From: JBDSYA01 sp039925865
GTDB lineage: Bacteria > Bacteroidota > Ignavibacteria > Tepidaquicellales > Tepidaquicellaceae
Direction of reading: 5' to 3'
DNA length: 12,396 nt
Assembly (NCBI GenBank): GCA_039925865.1
Contig: JBDSYA010000280.1
Coordinates: 1 to 12,396, forward strand
How positions within the stretch are numbered: the first letter of the stretch is position 1; every line of letters begins with the position of its first letter. The notes under the pieces were generated by a model. That model was given only the letters and a program-made list of their open reading frames with translations. It made no database searches and was not told where the DNA came from. The translations under genes and the position numbers were made by a program. Positions 1 through 7,810 of the stretch are shown here, piece after piece.

Positions 1-492
1 TTCGATATAATGATAAAAGGTCATGCTGAAATCACCGCCGATGTCAAGAACTGCAATTTTTCCATCCATCTGATGAAGAATACCGAAAGGTGAATCTTTT
101 CCAAAAGCGCTGTAATTATAAAGATTCATAAATTTATCTTTATGATGTCCGATCACGGCAAATGAAAATAGCGGATGTCCCGTGCGGACTGCACCCGGGT
201 AAAGCCTTGCAGCTTCCGTGAGTGCGCCGGTTTCTGATTTAGTGTTTCTGATATCAAATGTTTTTCCTTTTGTAAACTCAAAGTTAAAAGTTGGAAAGAT
301 CAATGTTCCTTTTTCTCCTACACACTCTATGAATACTTCTAATATATCGCCCGGTGTAAGTTCAATTCCTTTTTCTTTGAAACTTTTTAAATATCGTGAC
401 AACGAACTGTGTACCAATACCATGTCACCTTTGTTAATCCCGATCCCGTTCCATGTTTCGGACAGCTCTTTAATGATTTTATCTTTACTCAT
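1..492 (-). CDS. AAC(3)-family N-acetyltransferase (3' end cut by window edge)
   Basis: The first 164 residues of a minus-strand protein are visible; the C-terminus lies beyond base 1. Start ATG at 490-492 directly follows the TAA stop of the upstream gene (493-495), with no gap and no clear SD. Motifs of the aminoglycoside 3-N-acetyltransferase (Antibiotic_NAT) fold are seen in order: VHSSLS (about 27-32), GTLIFPTF (62-69), TGALTEAARLYPGAVRTGHP (88-107), GKDSPFGIL (131-139), and the start of the T..HYIE segment (about 158-164) that carries the conserved histidine. The family transfers acetyl from acetyl-CoA to an amino group. In a polysaccharide operon the likely substrate is an amino sugar, or another amine on the glycan, rather than an antibiotic; that is inference from context. 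Family assignment is strong, substrate unknown. Confidence 0.85.
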   Translation of the reverse strand, partial: MSKDKIIKELSETWNGIGINKGDMVLVHSSLSRYLKSFKEKGIELTPGDILEVFIECVGEKGTLIFPTFNFEFTKGKTFDIRNTKSETGALTEAARLYPGAVRTGHPLFSFAVIGHHKDKFMNLYNYSAFGKDSPFGILHQMDGKIAVLDIGGDFSMTFYHYIE

Positions 493-1680
493 TTATTTTA
501 ATTGCCCGTTCTGTTCAAGCAGTTTTATGATAGTATCCGCAGCGACAGTGGAAGCTCTTCCTTTATTATAGCTTAATTGTTTTGCAAATTCTTTTCTCTT
601 CTCTGAATTTTCGGATGGATCTTCAATGCTGTTTATAACAATTTTTTTTAAATCATTTAAATCAAATACGACTTTACCTACATGCCGTCCTGCATTAGCT
701 TTTGGATCGTTTCTGACAAAGTCTGCTGTCGTATCACCGAAATTTGCGTAAGTTTTTTTCAGAGTTTTTTCAAAGAATTCAGGACAATCAATATAGATTA
801 CAGGTTTGTCCAGCATAATAAATTCCAATGCTACACTGCTTACGTCAGTAACCATTACATCGCTCGCCGATAAGATCGGATCTATATTATTTGTAGGTAC
901 ATGTCTGAAGCGGGAATTTGTTTCAAACTTTTTTAATATTTTATTCCAGTTAATGCCTCCGGTATAAAACAAATAATTCGGGCCGTTTTCCGGACAATAA
1001 CTAATAGGATGAAGCTTTACAATTAAATTTATGTTCTCGATTTGTAAAATTCTTTCTATTATTTCCTCTCCCGCAGTTCTCAAAGAAAGCCCTTCATCCC
1101 ACGAGGGAGCATAAACAACCGTTTTCAAATGCGGATCCAAACCAATATCTGTTAAAACATCTTCTCTTTTATATTTGCCGCATAACAACGCATCCGATTT
1201 AGGATAACCTATGTCATATAGTTTAATGTTTTTCTTTTCAAGATCATATTTCTTAATTGTATTTTCTGTTTGCTCCCTGTGCAGAGGACTTGTCAGAAAG
1301 TGTGCATCATAATTTATAAAATCTTCTTTTTGATAAGACTCGTACTTAACAGGCTGGTTATGATTAATATGAATTTTATAAGATCTCCGGCTGCCCTTTC
1401 CGTAAATGTGCGGTGATAAAAATATATCAGCGTGCGGTAAATGCCTGCTCAAATTTACATTGAATTGTTTTTTCATTGATATGCCAAAAGGCGACAAGCT
1501 TTCATCACCTTTGTAATGTGTCGCAATGTAATATGAGATCTTATTTGTTTTTTCTCTTAAAGAATTATAGATAGGCAGGATGTAGGGAACAAAAGTTGTC
1601 TCTTCAATATCAAGAATTATTATTTTTTTTCCGGCTAATTTATCAATTAACATTCGGAGTCTGAGATCAAAAGCTTGCAT
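493..1680 (-). CDS. TagF-like (CDP-glycerol glycerophosphotransferase family) transferase, candidate phosphonate transferase
   Basis: A 395-residue cytoplasmic protein without membrane segments. It matches the catalytic part of the CDP-glycerol:polyglycerophosphate glycerophosphotransferase family (TagB/TagF). Visible motifs are an HNQPVK segment (about 107-112) in the place of the family's HGTPLK histidine motif, IGYPKSDAL (157-165), VVYAPSWDEG (188-197), VKLHP (221-225), and the C-terminal nucleotide-binding segment DVMVTDVSSVALEF (274-287) followed by DKPVIYID. Known members move a glycerol- or ribitol-phosphate from a CDP carrier. It follows directly after a pathway predicted to make CMP-hydroxyethylphosphonate, so I infer that it may transfer HEP, as a phosphonate ester, from CMP to a glycan. 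ATG at 1678-1680 is chosen (weak AAGAAAG upstream). An in-frame TTG at 1699-1701, abutting the previous stop, would add seven residues. A phosphoglycerol transferase remains possible. Confidence 0.8.
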   Translation of the reverse strand: MQAFDLRLRMLIDKLAGKKIIILDIEETTFVPYILPIYNSLREKTNKISYYIATHYKGDESLSPFGISMKKQFNVNLSRHLPHADIFLSPHIYGKGSRRSYKIHINHNQPVKYESYQKEDFINYDAHFLTSPLHREQTENTIKKYDLEKKNIKLYDIGYPKSDALLCGKYKREDVLTDIGLDPHLKTVVYAPSWDEGLSLRTAGEEIIERILQIENINLIVKLHPISYCPENGPNYLFYTGGINWNKILKKFETNSRFRHVPTNNIDPILSASDVMVTDVSSVALEFIMLDKPVIYIDCPEFFEKTLKKTYANFGDTTADFVRNDPKANAGRHVGKVVFDLNDLKKIVINSIEDPSENSEKRKEFAKQLSYNKGRASTVAADTIIKLLEQNGQLK

Positions 1681-1701
1681 TCTGCTTTCTTTTGATTTCA
1701 A

Positions 1702-2835
1702 TTATAAAATATTACTCAGGATCTTTTTTAATTCTGCTTTGCTTACTGATCTTGGATTGTTACTCAATCTCTGTAAATTAACATTATCCAGTATAAGCTT
1801 TATATCTTTTTCAGAATTAATGCTGAATTCTGATAGCTTTGTTTTTAATCCTATTGCCTTCATCAATTCTGATATTTTTTCTTTTGCATCATACACATTT
1901 TCACATCCGATAATTTTCGCAAGTTCTTCAATTGTACATTTGACATATTCAACACCTCTTTTATCAATTTTGTCTGACTCTGAAACTTCATAATTATATT
2001 TTAAAAATTCACCAAGAGTCAAACTTACTGCTTGTCCGTGAGTAATTCCAAAAAAAGATGTCATTGAATATGAAACAGCATGTGGCGCAGTTGTCTTAGT
2101 AATGTTTATAGCTTTGCCTGCAAGGTTTGCTGCATTAGACATTGCTGTACGGTTTTCTATATTTGGATTATTTACTGCATTTTCTAAATTACTCAAAATT
2201 AATTTTATGGATTCTTCCGCAAAACCTTTTGAAGTAACGTTTGAGTTGACGCACCAGTAAGATTCGATAGCCTGAGAAAGTGCATCAACGCCCGATGCAG
2301 CCGTATTGCCGGGTGAAAGACTTAATGTCAATTGCGGATCTACAATTGAAATGTCCGGTAAAATATATTCATGAGCCACAGAGTATTTTTCTTTATCCTT
2401 ATATACTACTGCAAAATGCGTCGCCTCGCTGCCGGAGCCTGATGTTGTTGGAATGGCAATCAGCGGTTTACCAATATTAAAAATATTTGAGCTGCTTCCG
2501 CTTGTAATATCATAATCATTCTGAAAAGAAATAAAATTGATAAGTTTAGCAACATCGATTACACTTCCGCCGCCTACTGCTATTACCATCTCGCTGCCAC
2601 TGCCCTTAAACAGTTCAATTCCTTTTTCAATATCTTCTATTTTTGGATTTTCAGAACAGTTATTATAATGAATTATTTCTGAATCTTTTAAAATTTTGCT
2701 GAGATTGGCTTCAGCTCCCGAGAGGTGATAGGAATTTTTACCGGTTACCAAAAAGATCTTATTTATTTTATATTTTGAAATCAGATCAGAAACATTTACA
2801 ATACTGCCGATCCCAAAGAATTCCTCCACGGTCAT
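1702..2835 (-). CDS. phpC: Phosphonoacetaldehyde reductase (iron-containing alcohol dehydrogenase family)
   Basis: A 377-residue group III metal-dependent alcohol dehydrogenase. It carries the nucleotide-binding GGGSVIDVAK (88-97), the family signature PTTSGSGSEAT (129-139), and metal-site residues D184 (GVDALSQAIES), H252 (APHAVSYS) and H266 (ITHGQA). The position four residues after D184, usually His in the family, is Gln188 here. Next to phosphonopyruvate decarboxylase and PEP mutase, the fitting member is PhpC/FomC, which reduces phosphonoacetaldehyde to 2-hydroxyethylphosphonate with NAD(P)H. The reaction is inferred from this neighbourhood, since the family is broad. ATG at 2833-2835 overlaps the upstream TGA by four bases (ATGA), typical of translational coupling, and starts MTVEEFF. 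An in-frame TTG at 2845-2847 would add four residues. The downstream transferase ATG is 21 bases past its stop. Confidence 0.85.
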   Translation of the reverse strand: MTVEEFFGIGSIVNVSDLISKYKINKIFLVTGKNSYHLSGAEANLSKILKDSEIIHYNNCSENPKIEDIEKGIELFKGSGSEMVIAVGGGSVIDVAKLINFISFQNDYDITSGSSSNIFNIGKPLIAIPTTSGSGSEATHFAVVYKDKEKYSVAHEYILPDISIVDPQLTLSLSPGNTAASGVDALSQAIESYWCVNSNVTSKGFAEESIKLILSNLENAVNNPNIENRTAMSNAANLAGKAINITKTTAPHAVSYSMTSFFGITHGQAVSLTLGEFLKYNYEVSESDKIDKRGVEYVKCTIEELAKIIGCENVYDAKEKISELMKAIGLKTKLSEFSINSEKDIKLILDNVNLQRLSNNPRSVSKAELKKILSNIL

Positions 2836-3959
2836 TTGGAAAGACAACTCATAAAACCTTCTTTATTTTCTATGGGTGTCGATGAAGGCCTGCCAAGATC
2901 ATTCCTTGCTCCTTTATTTACTTTTATTTCAAGAAGTGATGGACCCTTACTTTGTTTTAGTATTTCAAGCTCCCGGATTATTTCTTCTTTAGTTTCAGCT
3001 TTTGTACAATTTATATAACCGCATGAATGTGCGATCGCACTAATATCAATTTTTAATGCAGCTGTAGGTTGCCCCCCTACCGAATCATGCGCGCCGTTGT
3101 TAATTACAATATGTTTAAAATTTACCGGAGCTTCCGTTCCAAGAATGGCCAATGTACCCATTTGCATTATCACAGCTCCGTCACCATCCAGCACATAAAT
3201 ATTTTTTTCTTTTTTCTTCAACGCAATCCCAAGTGCAATTTGAGATGAATGCCCCATCGAGCCAACTGTCAAAAAATCATTTTCATGTTTTTGATTATTC
3301 TTTTTACGGTATTCATATACTTCTCTTGAAGCTTTTCCTGTAGTTGAAATAATTACATCTTCAGGATTAAGATTTTCCAGTATCATCTTTATTGCATCTT
3401 CTCTTCTTAAAGAAAAAATAGTTTCATCATTTTCTTCAAATTTATATTCTCCAAAGCTTCCTTCCGAAATGATAAGTGCATATGGGGATTTTTTTTCCTT
3501 CATAAATTTGACAGCTTCTTCAATGATTCCGTTTATATTTTTTACATCACTGTTAATGATCTGATATGAAATCTCCATCGCATCCAGCATTTTCAGCATT
3601 ACTCTCCCTTGCTTTCTATGCTGGGGCTCATCTTTTTTTCCGGGTTCACCTCTCCACCCGATCATTAACAGCATTGGTATACTGTAAACTTCAGGATCGG
3701 CGAGTGATAACAATGGATTGATCGAATTTCCGAGACCCGAATTCTGCATGTAGACAAGTGCCGGTGTTCCTGTAGCTAAATAATATCCCGCTGCAAGAGC
3801 TACTGCTGCACCTTCATTAGAATTAATTATATGATCTTCTTTTGAAACATTGTTAGTGACGTATGCGCAAAAGTCTTTGAGCAGGGAATCCGGAACTCCG
3901 GTAAAAAATGTAATTCCATTATTTACCAAAGTCTCAAAAAATTGTTTTGGTGTTATCAT
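2832..3959 (-). CDS. aepY: Phosphonopyruvate decarboxylase (TPP-dependent)
   Basis: A 375-residue thiamine-diphosphate enzyme of normal family length (Ppd/AepY/Fom2). It removes CO2 from phosphonopyruvate to give phosphonoacetaldehyde, the irreversible step that pulls the unfavourable PEP mutase reaction forward. Seen in order: TGVPDSLLK (20-28), the NEG motif whose Glu49 activates the cofactor, QNSGLGN (72-78), WRGEPGKKDEPQH (102-114), GSMGHSSQIALG (233-244), the diphosphate/Mg-binding GDGAVIMQMG (259-268) and NNGAHDSVGGQPT (287-299). These are the hallmarks separating this enzyme from sulfopyruvate decarboxylase and acetolactate synthase. ATG at 3957-3959 overlaps the PEP mutase stop by one base (TGATG) and has GGCGGA five bases upstream; a GTG at 3960-3962 is the alternative. 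The gene overlaps the downstream reductase by four bases. Confidence 0.95.
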   Translation of the reverse strand: MITPKQFFETLVNNGITFFTGVPDSLLKDFCAYVTNNVSKEDHIINSNEGAAVALAAGYYLATGTPALVYMQNSGLGNSINPLLSLADPEVYSIPMLLMIGWRGEPGKKDEPQHRKQGRVMLKMLDAMEISYQIINSDVKNINGIIEEAVKFMKEKKSPYALIISEGSFGEYKFEENDETIFSLRREDAIKMILENLNPEDVIISTTGKASREVYEYRKKNNQKHENDFLTVGSMGHSSQIALGIALKKKEKNIYVLDGDGAVIMQMGTLAILGTEAPVNFKHIVINNGAHDSVGGQPTAALKIDISAIAHSCGYINCTKAETKEEIIRELEILKQSKGPSLLEIKVNKGARNDLGRPSSTPIENKEGFMSCLSK

Positions 3960-5257
3960 CACATTCCGCCCGGTATCAATCTTAATATTTCACTCACAGG
4001 CATCATTTTATTATCCGCCTCGTGTGATCTTTCATTTTCAAGTATCATCTCGGCTGTTTCGATCATTGCAGGATAGGCGCTTCTCAATAATTGATTTGCA
4101 TAGATCACTATATTAACTCCTGCATCCTGCAATTCTTTTTCTGTAATAATATTGTAAGTTGAAGGCACTGCAACAAGCGGTACTTTCTTTTCAAATTTTT
4201 TGAATTCATTGCAAAACTCCAGGATCTCTTTTGGATCTTTTTCTTTACTATGGATCATAATGCCGTCAGCGCCCGCATCAATATATGCCTTCGCTCTGGT
4301 AATGGCATCTTCAATTCCCTTTTTTAAAATAAGACTTTCTACACGCGCAATGATCATAAAGTCATTTGTTATCTGGCATTTTTTACCTGTCGAAATTTTA
4401 TGTGAAAAATCTTCAATGCTGTCCTGCGTCTGATCGACATCGGTACCGAATAATGAATTTTTCTTTAATCCGGTTTTATCTTCAATTATAACTGCTGATA
4501 CACCAAGCCGTTCAAGTGTCTTTACAGTAAAAACGAAATGTTCAGGCCTTCCGCCGGTATCACCATCGTAAATAATGGGTTTGGTAGTTACTTCAATAAT
4601 ATCATTCAATGTCTGCATCCGTGCTGTTACGTCAACTGCCTCTATGTCCGGTTTTCCCTTCGCGGTGGAATCAGTTAAACTGCTTAGCCACATCCCGTCA
4701 AATTCCTTAGAAGTATTATTTTTTATTAATTGAAAGTTCTCAACGATTAAGCCGGTGAGCCCGTTATGTGCCTCGATTAATCTTACAAGTGGTTTGACCT
4801 CCAGCAATCTTTTCAATCTTTTCATCCTGATATCAGGTGTAGTTCCTATCTCTTTTAAACTTTTATTAATCTGTGTTGAAGAGATGCCTTTTGTATATTC
4901 AATTTCAACCAGCTCACCGTTCCATTCCTTAAGCGTATCTATTACTCTCTGACGTGTATTGCTCTGTATTCCTTTTTTCCAGTCATCACCATGGACTACA
5001 TAATCAGGTTTAAGCATGATCAGATTTGGAACATAATCGAGTGTCTCCTGCGCAATGACCTTTTCAACTCCTTTAATATTTTCAATAATGATTTTTCTTT
5101 GATCAAATGTCAGATACGGTAATCTTTTATAACCGGCAATTGCTTTATCCGTCAATAGCCCGACTGTTACCTCACCTAGCTTGCTTGCTTCTTTTATTAT
5201 ATTCAAATGACCCGGATGAATCAGATCAGCGCTCATTCCCACGTAAACTTTTTTCAT
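3959..5257 (-). CDS. Bifunctional cytidylyltransferase-phosphoenolpyruvate mutase (Fom1-like fusion)
   Basis: A 432-residue two-domain enzyme. Residues 1 to about 135 are a nucleotidyltransferase of the glycerol-3-phosphate cytidylyltransferase type, with HPGH (14-17) and GISSTQI (124-130). Residues from about 150 to 432 are a PEP mutase of the isocitrate-lyase superfamily, with DGDTGG (231-236), the diagnostic EDKTGLKKNS (EDK-x5-NS, 259-268), IIARVES (302-308) and MIHSKEKD (334-341). The mutase converts PEP to phosphonopyruvate, the C-P bond-forming step. In Fom1 the same N-terminal domain joins 2-hydroxyethylphosphonate to CMP; related PntC domains use aminoethylphosphonate. Because an alcohol dehydrogenase and no aminotransferase follows, HEP is the favoured substrate. 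ATG at 5255-5257 shares one base with the upstream TAA (TAATG), with AAGGAAG (5268-5274) ten bases upstream. The downstream gene is coupled by TGATG. Confidence 0.95.
   Translation of the reverse strand: MKKVYVGMSADLIHPGHLNIIKEASKLGEVTVGLLTDKAIAGYKRLPYLTFDQRKIIIENIKGVEKVIAQETLDYVPNLIMLKPDYVVHGDDWKKGIQSNTRQRVIDTLKEWNGELVEIEYTKGISSTQINKSLKEIGTTPDIRMKRLKRLLEVKPLVRLIEAHNGLTGLIVENFQLIKNNTSKEFDGMWLSSLTDSTAKGKPDIEAVDVTARMQTLNDIIEVTTKPIIYDGDTGGRPEHFVFTVKTLERLGVSAVIIEDKTGLKKNSLFGTDVDQTQDSIEDFSHKISTGKKCQITNDFMIIARVESLILKKGIEDAITRAKAYIDAGADGIMIHSKEKDPKEILEFCNEFKKFEKKVPLVAVPSTYNIITEKELQDAGVNIVIYANQLLRSAYPAMIETAEMILENERSHEADNKMMPVSEILRLIPGGM
3965..3970 (-). promoter_or_regulatory. Candidate ribosome binding site for the phosphonopyruvate decarboxylase
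   Basis: GGCGGA lies five bases before the ATG at 3957-3959, inside the last codons of the PEP mutase gene. It is one of the few SD-like stretches in the window and favours this ATG over the GTG at 3960-3962. Confidence 0.35.
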
Positions 5258-6246
5258 TATGCTATTGCTTCCTTCTTATTGCTTTTAATTATCCAGTCTT
5301 CTTTTGTAAGTGCTTTTCTGAATTCTCTATTAGTTAATATTTTTAACGAGTATGTAACCTGTGCTAAATAAAATGCACTCCTGAAAATTGCGTAGTATTT
5401 GCTTTTCACATTACCGCTTAAAGTGTATTTGATCTTTTTAAATTTCCACTTGATACCTTGTCTGAAAGTATAGATCATGTTTTTGATCAATGCCCTGTTG
5501 CCTTTTTTACTTACTGCAAAAATATTATAAGGTATACAGATCCCGTTATTCATAAATCTTCTTTTAATATCTTCTAGTGTGGCATTTTTTTTTGCGACCT
5601 GGTAATGTTCCATTAAAGCATTCGGAGCCCATCCTATCAGATAGCCGCGTTTTTTTAAACGGAGCCATAAACCGCTTTCACCGTCTCCGATCAGCCAGTC
5701 TCCTACCATCTCCGGATTAAAACCCCCTACTTCAATAAGCACATCTTTTTTTATGCTGAGGTTGCCTGCGTTCATATACATTCCCACTTCATATTTTATT
5801 TCGTCTCCGTAATCTAGTTTTCCAAGCTGTTGTTCATAATCATATATCCATTCCGGAGGCTGTTCATCCCACTTAATTTCAATTTTTCCTGCAACTCCGA
5901 CAGCTTGTTTATTTTTTTTAAAAACTTTTGCAATTTCACTAAGAAGGTTTGGTGAAAGAATTCCGTCATCATCTGTAAAAGTAAGGGTCTCATTTGCAGC
6001 CGCAAGGATTCCGATCTGTCGGGCGTAAACCTGCCCGGGCTTTGGGATGTAATAATATTTTATATTTACGTTTGGATTCTCTTCAATTATTTTTTCGACA
6101 ACTTCCTCTGTATCATCCTTTGAATTATTATTGACAACTATGATCTCGTAATCTTCTTTTGAATAATTTTGATTAATTAGCGAATTAAGACATATAGGAA
6201 GAAAGCCGGCCCGGTTGTAAGTAGAAATTATAACTGAAAATTTCAT
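5257..6246 (-). CDS. Family 2 glycosyltransferase
   Basis: A 329-residue inverting GT-A glycosyltransferase beginning with the canonical GT2 N-terminus KFSVIISTYNRAGFLPICL. The acceptor/nucleotide half shows VVNNNSKDDT (about 38-47), PKPGQVYARQIGI, and the metal-binding TFTDDDG (about 92-98). A later NAGNLSIKKDVLIEVGGF segment, then DWLIGDGESGLWLRLKKRGY, supplies the usual catalytic acidic region. It would add a sugar from a nucleotide donor to a lipid-linked or growing glycan at the inner face of the membrane; sugar and linkage cannot be read. No clear transmembrane segment is seen. ATG at 6244-6246 is preferred because it gives the family N-terminus; a TTG at 6253-6255 would add three residues. 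It lies 28 bases after the capsule-type transferase and overlaps the PEP mutase fusion by one base, linking the glycan and phosphonate halves in one transcript. Confidence 0.9.
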   Translation of the reverse strand: MKFSVIISTYNRAGFLPICLNSLINQNYSKEDYEIIVVNNNSKDDTEEVVEKIIEENPNVNIKYYYIPKPGQVYARQIGILAAANETLTFTDDDGILSPNLLSEIAKVFKKNKQAVGVAGKIEIKWDEQPPEWIYDYEQQLGKLDYGDEIKYEVGMYMNAGNLSIKKDVLIEVGGFNPEMVGDWLIGDGESGLWLRLKKRGYLIGWAPNALMEHYQVAKKNATLEDIKRRFMNNGICIPYNIFAVSKKGNRALIKNMIYTFRQGIKWKFKKIKYTLSGNVKSKYYAIFRSAFYLAQVTYSLKILTNREFRKALTKEDWIIKSNKKEAIA

Positions 6247-6274
6247 CGGCAGCAATATGATCTGTTATAATTGT

Positions 6275-7810
6275 TCATGCAGATTTTCTTATCTGCTCCT
6301 GATCTGTAATATTAACCATCTCCACAAGATTTTCCGGAAGTATAAAATCTTCACCGTCTAAAATTTTTTGACACAGGAAATCCATAAACTTATTTTTTCC
6401 CGGATATAAATATTCCAGCTTGCTGTAATCGATTTGAAGATCCTCATTTATAGTTGGAAGAACAGGAATTTGCTTTAGAATAAAATATATATAGGCATAT
6501 TTCATTGCCAGAGACATCTTTCTACTATCGAGTAGTTCTATATTTTTTGCGTTTCTTAGGAGATCTTTATATTCATCATTATTTGATGCATCATAAGTAA
6601 AACCTTTGTTTGAATAATGTGCTTTGCCTGCGAGAATTACCGGCTTACCGGACAATGAAAGCTCAAGCCCGCCTGTCCCCATTACTGTTACTCCGCCATC
6701 AATAATACTGTAAAAATCTTTTGGACTGATATCATCATCCATTTTTATGATCTTAATATGCGACGCTAATTCCGGAAAATTATTTTCAATAAATTTCTGA
6801 CAACCTGTTTCAGGATTATCGTTGAGCTCTGAAGGATGTATTTTGATCAGCCACTGAACATCTCTGATATTCTGAATTTTTTTTACTGTTTCAAAAAGCC
6901 ATTCATCAAAATTTTTGTGGATCATTGGAAAATAATCCGAGGCCGCATCCCAGTTAATGTGAGTCATTATTCCCCAAATAGGTTTATCAGGATCAAGATC
7001 ATATTTCTTGTAAAAAAATTCTGTATTTCCTTTGTAATCTTTAAGAATACCTTTCAGATCAGATGCGCTGTTTGTATGATAACGTTTATTTAAAAAACTA
7101 TTTAATTTTTCCTTTTGCAAATGTGAAAGTTCTGTATCTTTATACTTCTTCCATGAATTTTCACTGATCGTGAGAAATACATCATCATGCTTTTTAACAG
7201 TTCCAAAAAAGAAATGGGCTGTCAGGTAACAGCAAATATATGAAGTTACTGCAATATTTTTTTTCAATGACATGCTCAGCGCCGGTCCCCAGTCTGCGTA
7301 AATGCCGTGTGACATGTAAACATTAGTAGGATTAAATTTTTCTAACATAACCGCCGATGCTTCCGTTACCACAAGCACTGTAAAAGCATATTCGCGAAGT
7401 ATTTGTTCAAGACCATTGTAGCTTCCGCCCCTTGTATGTCTGAGGATAGCAGATTCTAAATGCACTCCGCCCGGAATTCCCATATGTATGAGATCCTTAT
7501 AATTATCAAATGTAACTTCATTCGCTTTTTTCCTTAACTCAATTGATCTTTCAGGAGAAATAATTTCACTTATATAAGAATATTCTACTCCCATTTTGTC
7601 GAGTACCTGTGTGTTCTGTCTTATACAACTCTTACAATATTTCCACCAGTCATCCACAGGAACTTCAGGAAAATCTACTCTTCGGGCACATGCCTTATAA
7701 ACTCCGTCACAAAGCACCATATGCACATTATGTCCGCGCAGCTTTAATGAGGATGCAATGACAGCTTCAAGTTGAGTTTGAATCACCATTCCCCCTGTTG
7801 TCCAGAACAA
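6275..7810 (-). CDS. Capsule-type GT-B glycosyltransferase with N-terminal cysteine motif
   Basis: 511 residues from the first usual start codon, a TTG at 7808-7810. The N-terminal half is Rossmann-like (TTGGMVIQTQLEAVIASSL, RGHNVH) with a four-cysteine set at about 34, 41, 59 and 62 (LCDGVYKACARR and CKSCIRQN) that could bind metal. The C-terminal half has LIKIHPSEL (321-329), GTGGLELSLSGKPVI (378-392) and AHYSNKGFTYD (397-407), resembling capsule-synthesis (KpsC/KpsS, PF05159-like) GT-B proteins. A sugar transferase acting on a membrane-linked glycan is likely; donor unknown. The TTG falls inside the first beta strand (KKRILFW), and coding-like sequence continues upstream to 7951, so the true protein is probably up to about 557 residues. 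GT-B family call is fairly sure; the capsule subfamily is tentative. Confidence 0.7.
   Translation of the reverse strand: MFWTTGGMVIQTQLEAVIASSLKLRGHNVHMVLCDGVYKACARRVDFPEVPVDDWWKYCKSCIRQNTQVLDKMGVEYSYISEIISPERSIELRKKANEVTFDNYKDLIHMGIPGGVHLESAILRHTRGGSYNGLEQILREYAFTVLVVTEASAVMLEKFNPTNVYMSHGIYADWGPALSMSLKKNIAVTSYICCYLTAHFFFGTVKKHDDVFLTISENSWKKYKDTELSHLQKEKLNSFLNKRYHTNSASDLKGILKDYKGNTEFFYKKYDLDPDKPIWGIMTHINWDAASDYFPMIHKNFDEWLFETVKKIQNIRDVQWLIKIHPSELNDNPETGCQKFIENNFPELASHIKIIKMDDDISPKDFYSIIDGGVTVMGTGGLELSLSGKPVILAGKAHYSNKGFTYDASNNDEYKDLLRNAKNIELLDSRKMSLAMKYAYIYFILKQIPVLPTINEDLQIDYSKLEYLYPGKNKFMDFLCQKILDGEDFILPENLVEMVNITDQEQIRKSA

Noticed and set aside
218..571. Plus-strand open frame of 117 codons
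   Set aside because: It lies antisense to the AAC(3)-like gene and the end of the TagF-like gene, which both have clear family motifs; its own translation has no recognisable domain.
1702..5257. Fosfomycin or other phosphonate antibiotic cluster
   Set aside because: No cobalamin/radical-SAM methyltransferase, HPP epoxidase or self-resistance kinase is visible, and the surrounding genes are glycan transferases.
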